From Fibrivirga algicola (lineage in GTDB: Bacteria > Bacteroidota > Bacteroidia > Cytophagales > Spirosomataceae), in the NCBI RefSeq assembly GCF_011742925.1, contig NZ_WAEL01000003.1, positions 558,001 through 622,000 of the forward strand: a DNA stretch of 64,000 bases, written 5' to 3'. The position numbers and the translations under genes were made by a program. Under the pieces are notes generated by a model. That model searched no databases, was not told the DNA's origin, and worked only from the letters and a program-made list of their open reading frames with translations. Below are positions 27,869 to 35,366 of the stretch, piece after piece. Within the stretch, counting starts at the first letter, position 1. The number at the start of each line of letters is the position of its first letter.

Positions 27869-28690
27869 ATGAAAACCATCGTTGTTGCCACTGATTTCTC
27901 GTCGGGTGCGGCCCACGCCGCCGACTTCGCCGTACAATTGGCGAAGGCCCAACAAGCCGCCGTGGTGCTGGTGCACGCGTTTCACTTCTGGCCCACCAAC
28001 CCGGCCGACGCTGGCGTTGATGCGGTGATTGGTACTAAAGCTGTCCGTGACGTTTGTCAACGCGAGATCAATCACCTGGTTCGAACGCTACGGGAACAAC
28101 ACGGTACCGACGTCCCCATCCGAACAGTTGTAGAAGAGGGCTATGCCATGCCGGTTATTCAGCGTGTGGCGCAGGATGAAAAAGCCGATTTACTGGTGAT
28201 GTCGACCGTGGGATCGGCCCCCCAGAGCGCTCAGTTGATGGGTAGTTTGTCGACCAGTATGGTAACCGAAACCGAAGTGCCGCTCCTGCTCATTCCGCCC
28301 ACCGCCTCGTATGCCTCGCTGAGTAATGTAGTGTTGAGCATCGACCTGACTTCGCCTACCGACGCGGTTGCATTGGATACCGCCATTCGGTTTGCCCGCC
28401 AGTTCAACTGCGTGGTGAATCTGTTGTGCATTCACGAGGAACCAACCAATTTGCAGGTACGTGCCCGAGCCACGCACATACGCGATTTGCTGGCCCACGT
28501 GCCGCACACCTTGTCAATTCTGACGGGCGAAGACGTGTATGACAATCTGATGAAGTTTGCCCATGCCAACAAAGCCAACCTTATTATGATGCTGCCCCAA
28601 AAACACAACTGGTTCAGAAGCCTGTTTGTGGAAGGCAACACCGAACGAATGGCTCGTTTAACAGACATTCCGCTGTTGGCAATCGTATAA
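27869..28690 (+). CDS. Universal stress protein with two UspA domains
   Basis: A 273-residue tandem UspA protein. The first domain starts KTIVVATDFSSGAAHAADFAVQLA and includes DLLVMSTVGSA...; the second starts NVVLSIDLTSPTDAVALDTAIRFA. The ATP-binding Gly-x2-Gly-x9-Gly(S/T) pattern is not clean in either half, so nucleotide binding is unsure. Such proteins aid survival under energy or redox stress. A short terminator follows. Confidence 0.9.
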   Translation: MKTIVVATDFSSGAAHAADFAVQLAKAQQAAVVLVHAFHFWPTNPADAGVDAVIGTKAVRDVCQREINHLVRTLREQHGTDVPIRTVVEEGYAMPVIQRVAQDEKADLLVMSTVGSAPQSAQLMGSLSTSMVTETEVPLLLIPPTASYASLSNVVLSIDLTSPTDAVALDTAIRFARQFNCVVNLLCIHEEPTNLQVRARATHIRDLLAHVPHTLSILTGEDVYDNLMKFAHANKANLIMMLPQKHNWFRSLFVEGNTERMARLTDIPLLAIV

Positions 28691-28715
28691 TCTATTCCCA
28701 CCATACCTTGGATAG

Positions 28716-28750
28716 CCCGTCTTTCTGTACAGAAAGACGGGTTTTATTAT
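28716..28750. terminator. Rho-independent terminator after the Usp gene
   Basis: Perfect 12-base arms around a TA centre (CCCGTCTTTCTG and complement), then TTTTATTAT on the plus strand. It ends the Usp transcript and also stands between it and the convergent hemJ. Confidence 0.85.
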
Positions 28751-28776
28751 ACCAGCCCACGTCGACATCAATCTGA

Positions 28777-29304
28777 TTACCGCTCTCGCAATCGCTTGTA
28801 CGCTTGTATGGCGATCATCAACACGGTACCAAACAGGAGCAGACCGCCCAGCCCCCAGAGCATACTGAGTGCGTCTTTCAACACCACCAGAAACACAATA
28901 CCGAACAGGAACAGCGTAGCTACTTCGTTCCAGATGCGGAGTTGGGTAGAGGTGTAGCGCAGTTCGCCCCGTTGCTGTTGAAGAAACAGTAGGTGGCAGG
29001 CAATGTGGTAGCTATAGAGACCGGCAACCAGCAACAATTTGTATATGAGCCAGGCGGGTGTTGCGCCATACTTATACCAGGTGCTCAGGCCCAGTAGTAA
29101 GGTCAATATCGCCGAGGGCCACGTTATACCGTACCATAACCGCCGCTGCATAAGCGCAAATTGCCTCTGTAACACCCGGCGGGCATCGTCGGGCTGGTCG
29201 GCGGCTTCGGTGAAGTAGATACACAGGCGCGGCAGGTAGAACAACCCGGCAAACCAGGTTACAATGAAAATGATGTGGAGCGCTTTAACGTAGAAAAAAG
29301 TCAT
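28777..29304 (-). CDS. hemJ: HemJ-type protoporphyrinogen oxidase
   Basis: A 175-residue membrane protein with four to five helices. The N-terminal KALHIIFIVTWFAGLFYLPRL, with a conserved His, is diagnostic of HemJ (UPF0093). KLLLVAGLYSYHIACH carries further conserved Lys and His residues. HemJ oxidises protoporphyrinogen IX to protoporphyrin IX in heme synthesis and uses the respiratory chain. It lies 15 bp after an ABC transporter ATPase, at the end of an export operon. Confidence 0.88.
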   Translation of the reverse strand: MTFFYVKALHIIFIVTWFAGLFYLPRLCIYFTEAADQPDDARRVLQRQFALMQRRLWYGITWPSAILTLLLGLSTWYKYGATPAWLIYKLLLVAGLYSYHIACHLLFLQQQRGELRYTSTQLRIWNEVATLFLFGIVFLVVLKDALSMLWGLGGLLLFGTVLMIAIQAYKRLRER

Positions 29305-29319
29305 GCTGTACTTGGCAAA

Positions 29320-29991
29320 TCAATGAACAATGAGACCGTCCGACATGTCGATCACGCGGTCGGTGCCGGCCGCAAAATCGGGGTCGTGCGTAACGGCAAT
29401 AATGGTTTGTCCGCCGCTGGCCAGTTCGCGAAAGATGCCAAAGACGTTGTCGGTATTAGCTTTGTCCAGATTTCCTGTTGGCTCGTCGCCCATGATGATG
29501 GTGGGGTCGTTGATCAGGGCTCGGGCAATAGCTACACGCTGCTGCTGGCCACCCGACAGCTTACTGGCGGGCTTGAGGGCATAATCGGCCATACCAATCA
29601 TGCGCAGTTTGGTCATCGCCCGTGTTTCGATTTCGTCGGCCGAATACTTACCTAGTTTCAAGGCGGGGAGCATTACGTTCTGAAGCGCCGAAAACTCGGG
29701 CAACAGAAAATGGAATTGGAAAACGAATCCGAGATGCTCGTTGCGAAAATGCGCCAGATAATCCTGACTACGACCCGTTAGCAACGTACCTGCCAGCTCA
29801 ATCTGCCCCTCGTAGTCGGTATCCATCGTGGATAACAGGTAAAGCAGAGTCGACTTGCCGCAGCCCGATTTACCTACGATAGCCACAAATTCACCCTGCT
29901 GCACTTCGAAGGTGATGTCGGACAAGACCCGGAATTTATCAGGGTCGTAGAAGTATTTGTTCAGGTGTCGGGCTGCTAAAACGGTGCTCAT
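29320..29991 (-). CDS. ABC transporter ATP-binding protein, MacB/LolD type
   Basis: A 223-residue ATPase with Walker A GKSGCGKSTLL, signature LSGGQQQRVAIARAL and Walker B TIIMGDEPTGNLD. The last is typical of the MacB/LolD/FtsE group. It lies 13 bp after the FtsX-type permease gene and serves that permease as part of a TolC/adaptor/permease/ATPase export machine. In MacB the ATPase and permease are one chain; here they are separate. Confidence 0.93.
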   Translation of the reverse strand: MSTVLAARHLNKYFYDPDKFRVLSDITFEVQQGEFVAIVGKSGCGKSTLLYLLSTMDTDYEGQIELAGTLLTGRSQDYLAHFRNEHLGFVFQFHFLLPEFSALQNVMLPALKLGKYSADEIETRAMTKLRMIGMADYALKPASKLSGGQQQRVAIARALINDPTIIMGDEPTGNLDKANTDNVFGIFRELASGGQTIIAVTHDPDFAAGTDRVIDMSDGLIVH

Positions 29992-30004
29992 CTGGTTCTA
30001 TCGT

Positions 30005-31255
30005 TTATCCTCTCAAAATGGCCACCGGGTCAATATGAGAGGCTTTTCGGGCCGGGAAAAAACCCGCCAGCACCGTGGTGATGACGCCAAACAACAGGCC
30101 GCTGACGTAATACTTCGCGGCGAAGATGACCGGAAACGTCTTCATGCTCATAAAATCTCCCGCATCGAACGGCGTGATCGACAGCAGATAGCTGAGCCCG
30201 AACCCGATAGCCAGTCCCAGCAAGCCGCCCGTGAAACCGATAAAGATGGCCTGCATCAGAAAAATGGCGATGATGTCGCGGCCCTCAAAGCCTGTTGCTT
30301 TCAGAATAGCAATGTCTTTGATCTTGTTCATCACGGTCATGTTCATGATATTGTAGATACCGAAACCCGCCACCACCAGCAGTGTAATAGACACCACGTA
30401 GGTAAGCATGTTCCTGATCTTCTCGCCCGCCAGAATTGCCGTGTTGGCCGTAGCCCAGTCTTCGGTGTGGTAACCATACTGCGCCTGTAGCACTTTCCCG
30501 AACGGAATAGCCTGTAATGGATCGTTCATCTTCAGGTGAATATCTGTGATGTAGCTGGGATCCTTGCCCAGCAATTCCTGTACGGTGGGCAGGTTGGCGT
30601 AGCCTTTTGTGTTATCGATGGTGCCGATGCCGAAACCGAACGTACCCACGATGCGCAGCACCCGCGTAGTGCCGGTGGGCGTGGTGACCGTCACCTTGTC
30701 GCCGGTGACCACGTTGAGTTTACGTGCCAGCGTACTCCCCATGATCAGACCATCGGGATTGCTGCGCAGGGCATTGATGCTTCCCGTTTTCAACCGTTTT
30801 TCGAGCTTGTACAGCCGGTTCTCCCGCTCGATGTTCACCCCCGAAATCGTGCCCGACAATTGAATGGGGCCGTTGTTGTAAAACGCCTGCGTGGCTACCT
30901 GCGGCGACACACCCAGCACATTTGGCTCCCGTTCGATGCGATCAGCGATAGTCAGACCGTTCTTGATGCGGGCGAGTTCATTTTTAGGCTTCTGGTGGTA
31001 GGTAACGTTGAATCCACCCGGCCGCAGTGTCTGGATCAGGCTGGGCCGCTGGGTATTCACTTCGTTATACATTCTAATGTGCGGGCTGGCATCGAGAGCC
31101 GAATCTTCCAGAAACTGGTTGACGCCCTGCATGAACGAAATCATCGTGATGAACATGGCAATGCCGAACGTGACACCAAGCATGGCCACGAGCGTCTGGC
31201 GCTTCTTAGCCAGCAGGTGCGTCTGGGCAATTTGTGAGGCGATGCGCAGGTTCAT
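30005..31255 (-). CDS. FtsX-type ABC transporter permease
   Basis: A 416-residue permease with one N-terminal helix (TLVAMLGVTFGIAMFITMISF), a periplasmic domain at about 45-280, and three C-terminal helices. NKIKDIAILKATGFEGRDI is the coupling loop of the MacB/LolCE group. It follows the adaptor gene by 12 bp and precedes the ATPase. Together they should export a substrate such as a peptide, lipid or antibiotic. The substrate is unknown. Confidence 0.93.
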   Translation of the reverse strand: MNLRIASQIAQTHLLAKKRQTLVAMLGVTFGIAMFITMISFMQGVNQFLEDSALDASPHIRMYNEVNTQRPSLIQTLRPGGFNVTYHQKPKNELARIKNGLTIADRIEREPNVLGVSPQVATQAFYNNGPIQLSGTISGVNIERENRLYKLEKRLKTGSINALRSNPDGLIMGSTLARKLNVVTGDKVTVTTPTGTTRVLRIVGTFGFGIGTIDNTKGYANLPTVQELLGKDPSYITDIHLKMNDPLQAIPFGKVLQAQYGYHTEDWATANTAILAGEKIRNMLTYVVSITLLVVAGFGIYNIMNMTVMNKIKDIAILKATGFEGRDIIAIFLMQAIFIGFTGGLLGLAIGFGLSYLLSITPFDAGDFMSMKTFPVIFAAKYYVSGLLFGVITTVLAGFFPARKASHIDPVAILRG

Positions 31256-31267
31256 ACAATGGTGCGG

Positions 31268-32362
31268 TCAGTCATTTGCCAGAATAATTGACTGCTCAGT
31301 CAAACCGCCTTTCACTTCAACGAGGTCAAAATTTTCGGCGCCTTTGCGAATGCGGATCCTCTGCTTTTTACCATCCTGATCGACCCACACGCTATCGGTA
31401 CCGAAAACGTAGGTTTTAGGAATCGTAAGCACCCGCCGGTTCTGGCTAATGATGATGTTGGCCTCGACCGTCAGGCCGTAATACGCATCGGGCTTATCAT
31501 CAGTGAATTCAGCGTCGGCGCGGAACGACTGGTCAGCGCGGTTGAGCTTCGGGTACACCTTTGCTATGCGGGCTTTAAATACCCGCTCGCCGTAGGCATC
31601 GGTTTTCACCAGCACTTCCTGCCCCACCCGGATGCGCCCGAAATCACTCTCATCAACTGCCAATTGAACAAACAGCCGTCGACCGCTGCCAAGCAGCGCC
31701 AATTGGTCGCCGGGTCTAACTAACTCACCGGGGTCCTTGTAGACTTCATAAATCTTGCCATCCACAAAACTTCGAATCCGGGTATTACTGCCCGCCACTT
31801 CAGTTGTCACCAGCTGACTCCGGCTGTTAGCCACGTCGACCCCCAACTGATTACGGGTACGTTGCAAGGTATTTTGCTGGGCGCGAAGGGTATTCTGCGA
31901 CAGCGTGTAATTCAATTCGGTCCGCTCCAACTCGGCCTTCGACGTAGCATTCTGAGCATACAATTCGCGGAAACGGGTGTAATTGACCGAGTCATTGCGC
32001 AGTCGGGTGCGGGCGTTACGGACCTGATTTTCCAGCTCGGCTAACACCGGCGAATTAGCGCCCACATTGGCCCGAGACTGGCGAAGTGCTACACTGGCAG
32101 CCTGCCGCCGGGCGTCTTCAGCTGCGCTTTCAAGTACAAACAGTAACTGTCCTTTGCGAACCGTATCGCCCTCATTAACGAGTCGTTGCTGCAACGTACC
32201 GTCGGCATCGGCGCGCAGGACGTACTCATCGCGGGGCAGCACGTTTCCTGAGGCGTAAACAGCCTCGGTCAGGTCTTTATACGTTGGGTGTACACCCTGC
32301 TCGCCGCGTTGGCAGGCCAGCGCAAACAGGAGTAAAGCAGCGACAGGCAGCGTTTTTTTCAT
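31268..32362 (-). CDS. Periplasmic adaptor lipoprotein, MacA/HlyD type
   Basis: A 364-residue adaptor with a lipoprotein signal (MKKTLPVAALLLFALAC). It then has a lipoyl half (GTLQQRLVNEGDTVRKGQLLFVLE), a helical hairpin at about 90-180 and a barrel domain. The ATG at 32362 overlaps the stop of the upstream TolC-type gene (ATGA), which fixes the start against the longer frame. It bridges the inner-membrane permease and the outer-membrane channel. Confidence 0.92.
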   Translation of the reverse strand: MKKTLPVAALLLFALACQRGEQGVHPTYKDLTEAVYASGNVLPRDEYVLRADADGTLQQRLVNEGDTVRKGQLLFVLESAAEDARRQAASVALRQSRANVGANSPVLAELENQVRNARTRLRNDSVNYTRFRELYAQNATSKAELERTELNYTLSQNTLRAQQNTLQRTRNQLGVDVANSRSQLVTTEVAGSNTRIRSFVDGKIYEVYKDPGELVRPGDQLALLGSGRRLFVQLAVDESDFGRIRVGQEVLVKTDAYGERVFKARIAKVYPKLNRADQSFRADAEFTDDKPDAYYGLTVEANIIISQNRRVLTIPKTYVFGTDSVWVDQDGKKQRIRIRKGAENFDLVEVKGGLTEQSIILAND

Positions 32363-33708
32363 CGCACGGGTTGCCCGCTCCGAATATGCCAGAGCGTTTG
32401 GTTGATACATACAGTCGATAGCGTGTTGAGGTACCGGTTTTGCGCTGTCAGCGCTTCGTTGAACACATTCAGGTATTGATCATAGGCAAACAGACCGGAT
32501 CGGTATTTGACCAACGCAATCTGCACGTTCTGCTGACTTAAGGCATAGTTCTGCCGGTTGATCGACAGCGAACGCAGCGCCTGGTTGTACGTAGTCCGGA
32601 TGTCTTCTGTATCGGTATGCTGGCGGTTCATTTCGTAGGCCAGTTGTTGTTCAGTCAGCCGCAGCTGAATCCGGGCGCGGGTCAGGTTACTCTGGCGTAG
32701 CCCACCCGTGTAGATCGGCACATTGAGTTGTAAGCCTACTACACCGATCTCGAACCACCGCTGAGACGTATTCAGAAAATTGAACTGCTGCCGCTGCGCC
32801 TGCTGCGAATACCGTCCGTAGGCCGACACCGTAGGGTAAAACGCCATTCGTTCACGCTCAATTTGCAGGCGAGCCAACTCGGTCTGCGCCCGACGCAGGG
32901 TGATCTGCGGCCGTTCGATTGTAGGGAACACTGCCAAAGCGGGGCGGGCTGTGTCTGGAATCGGGCTGATGATCGACAGCGAATCGGCCAGCAGGTTTTC
33001 GGTCAGTTGCAGGCTGTCGGCAAGTGTCAGGCCCAGTAGCAGTTTTAGTTGGTTCAGGTTCCGGACGTAGCCCAGTTCATTCTGCAACAGCACATCGGCC
33101 GTGGTGAGCTGCACTTGCTGAATCCGGTTGTACTCGAGTGGTTCAATCAAGCCTTTGGTCAGGCGTTGGCGGGCAATCTGCGCCAGCGTGTCGGCGGCCA
33201 GCAGGTTGCGGCGGGTGAGGGCAATGGCAGCGCGGGTAAGTAACGTAGCGTGGTATATGCGGGCTGTCTGCGTCGACACTTCATCTTGTAACACCAGCGT
33301 CTGATCATCCGAGATCCGCAGGTTCTGCGCTACCAGTTGCTGATCGGCACGGGCGGGGCGGTTCAGGAGCGGGGCGGTTATTTCGCCGGTTGCCAGCAGT
33401 ACAAAAGGCAGCCCGAACTGCACCGACCGAAACTCATTGGCCGTGCCACCAAACAGACTCAGCGGAATGAGCTGAACGGGTAGCGAATAGTTGTAATCGA
33501 GGGTGCTGTAAATACGGGCCTGCGGCCGTAGCACTGCCTGGCTGGCTACCTGCTGCTGTTCCTGCACCAACCGATTTTGCCGGGCATTGACCAGGTCAGG
33601 ATTAGCACGCCGGGCCAATTCCAATGCTTCTTCCACGCCCGGCAGAATTGTTTGCGCCAGGGTAGCCGACCCCGTCAGGAACAACAGAAAAATACTCAGA
33701 CATTTCAT
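32359..33708 (-). CDS. TolC-family outer-membrane channel protein
   Basis: A 449-residue protein with a signal peptide (MKCLSIFLLFLTGSATLAQ) and two long helical repeats of the outer-membrane efflux protein family. The repeats show in LARRANPDLVNARQNRLVQEQQQ and, in the second half, YNQALRSLSINRQNYALSQQNVQIALVKYRSG. It is the first gene of a five-gene operon with adaptor, permease, ATPase and hemJ. It forms the exit duct of the exporter. Confidence 0.92.
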   Translation of the reverse strand: MKCLSIFLLFLTGSATLAQTILPGVEEALELARRANPDLVNARQNRLVQEQQQVASQAVLRPQARIYSTLDYNYSLPVQLIPLSLFGGTANEFRSVQFGLPFVLLATGEITAPLLNRPARADQQLVAQNLRISDDQTLVLQDEVSTQTARIYHATLLTRAAIALTRRNLLAADTLAQIARQRLTKGLIEPLEYNRIQQVQLTTADVLLQNELGYVRNLNQLKLLLGLTLADSLQLTENLLADSLSIISPIPDTARPALAVFPTIERPQITLRRAQTELARLQIERERMAFYPTVSAYGRYSQQAQRQQFNFLNTSQRWFEIGVVGLQLNVPIYTGGLRQSNLTRARIQLRLTEQQLAYEMNRQHTDTEDIRTTYNQALRSLSINRQNYALSQQNVQIALVKYRSGLFAYDQYLNVFNEALTAQNRYLNTLSTVCINQTLWHIRSGQPVR

Positions 33709-33764
33709 GCCGCCAGAATTTCAGGATAAGGTAATAAAATTCTCTTTAAGCATGTAAATCAGCA

Positions 33765-35129
33765 CTATACGGTTTGTGAGAATACGGGTTTCTCCAGTAC
33801 CGGACTAGTAGTCAAATACTGATCGAACACCATGCAGATAGTACGCAGAAACGGTTGTCCTTTGGCACGTACCCAGAGCCCGGTTTCGTCGTAGTCGAGC
33901 AGGCCATCGTCGCGCATATCATCGAGTTGCAGGCTGATCATCGCCCAGGCGTCGGGTGTCCAGTCAGTAGTTGACCAGTTGGTTTCAAAGCGGCACATGA
34001 TATCCAGAATCAACCGACGTATGATCACGTCATCCCGGGTCAGTAAATGGCCGCGCAGAACGGGCAATTCGCCAGCAGTAACTCTGGTCAGGTAGGTAGC
34101 AAGATCTTTCTCATTCTGCATGAACGCCGTCCCGACATCACTGATCGATGATACGCCTAGCCCAAGCAGCACATCGGTACGGGTAGTGGTGTAGCCCATG
34201 AAGTTGCGGTGCAACGTACCGGCCTGCATGGCCTGGTGCAGCGAGTCGTGGGGCAGGGCGAAATGATCCATGCCGATTTCGGTGTACCCGCCCGCCTCAA
34301 ACAACGCCCGACCAGTTTCATACAACCCGCGTTTCTGGTCGGCTGTGGGCAGGTCGGCGTCTTTGAACCCCCGCTGGCCGTTGCCTTTGATCCAGGGCAC
34401 GTGGGCGTAAGAATAAAACGAGATACGGTCGGGACGCAGGCTCAGCGTCTGGGCCACCGTCTGCCTGATCGAAGATGTCTGCTGGAACGGAAGGCCAAAT
34501 ACCAGGTCATGGCTGATCGACGTGTAGCCGATCTCGCGGGCCTGCTCTGTCACGCGCTGTACGTTGCTGAACGGCTGATGCCGGTGAATCGCCTGCTGCA
34601 CCAAGGGGTCGTAATCCTGCACCCCGAAGCTTACGCGCCGAAAACCAAAGTCATACAACGTTTTCAGGTGGTCGTGAGTCGTGTTGTTGGGGTGTCCCTC
34701 CCAGCCAAAGTCAGGCTTGTCGGCCAGGTCTGCATCCCGAAAGAGACCCGTCAGGAGCCGACTCAGTTCAGTCGGTGAGAAAAAGCTGGGCGTCCCTCCG
34801 CCAAAATGCAGTTCGGCAATTCGGGGACGCTCCGGCAGCCAGTCGCAGTACATCTGCCATTCATTGAGCAGGGCATTGATGTAGGGCGTTTCAACATCGT
34901 GGTTCTTGGTGACCCGCTTGTTGCAGCCACAGAATGTACACAGGCTTTCACAATACGGCAGGTGCACGTACAGACTAATCCCATCGGCGTAGTTACTATT
35001 GGCAAAAGCCGTGGTCAGCCGTTGTTGCCAGCCGCCCTGAGTAAAGGCGGCAGTGCTCCAGAACGGCACGGTGGGGTAGCTGGTATAGCGTGGACCAGGT
35101 ACGTTGTATTTCGCGATCAGGGATGACAT
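33765..35129 (-). CDS. hemN: Oxygen-independent coproporphyrinogen III oxidase
   Basis: A 454-residue radical SAM enzyme that makes protoporphyrinogen IX without oxygen. The 4Fe-4S motif is YCESLCTFCGCNK, followed by LHFGGGTPSFFSP and VSFGVQDYDPLVQQAIHR. The ATG at 35129 (MSSLIAKYNVPGPRYTSYP) matches the usual HemN start; the longer frame adds 45 unrelated residues. It is divergent from ccoI. An FNR-like box at 35305-35318 lies between them and could switch it on at low oxygen. Confidence 0.95.
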   Translation of the reverse strand: MSSLIAKYNVPGPRYTSYPTVPFWSTAAFTQGGWQQRLTTAFANSNYADGISLYVHLPYCESLCTFCGCNKRVTKNHDVETPYINALLNEWQMYCDWLPERPRIAELHFGGGTPSFFSPTELSRLLTGLFRDADLADKPDFGWEGHPNNTTHDHLKTLYDFGFRRVSFGVQDYDPLVQQAIHRHQPFSNVQRVTEQAREIGYTSISHDLVFGLPFQQTSSIRQTVAQTLSLRPDRISFYSYAHVPWIKGNGQRGFKDADLPTADQKRGLYETGRALFEAGGYTEIGMDHFALPHDSLHQAMQAGTLHRNFMGYTTTRTDVLLGLGVSSISDVGTAFMQNEKDLATYLTRVTAGELPVLRGHLLTRDDVIIRRLILDIMCRFETNWSTTDWTPDAWAMISLQLDDMRDDGLLDYDETGLWVRAKGQPFLRTICMVFDQYLTTSPVLEKPVFSQTV

Positions 35130-35304
35130 GGAGGCTCGTGAATGTGAAATCGGTCCGTCACTGCGGTCGAATTCGGGATTTATGGCAGCCTGGTCCGCCG
35201 GCGTAAGTAGCCTACGCGGAATTCCCGCTCGCCAATCCGGTATCCTTGGTAACAAAAGTGGCAAAACAGGCTGAGTGCAGGCCGTACCAGAATCAGTCGA
35301 TGAC

Positions 35305-35318
35305 CTGATTTATGTCAG
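35305..35318. promoter_or_regulatory. FNR-like box between hemN and ccoI
   Basis: CTGATTTATGTCAG is one base from a perfect CTGAT-N4-ATCAG inverted repeat, close to the FNR consensus TTGAT-N4-ATCAA. A minus-7-like element GAATTTTG at 35341-35348 places the ccoI transcript start about 41-43 bp from the box centre, the usual activating position. A second box of the same type stands before the cbb3 operon. Confidence 0.6.
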
Positions 35319-35366
35319 CCTATGGCGGCGCTTACCAGACGAATTTTGAGAAAACCCCCGGCGATT

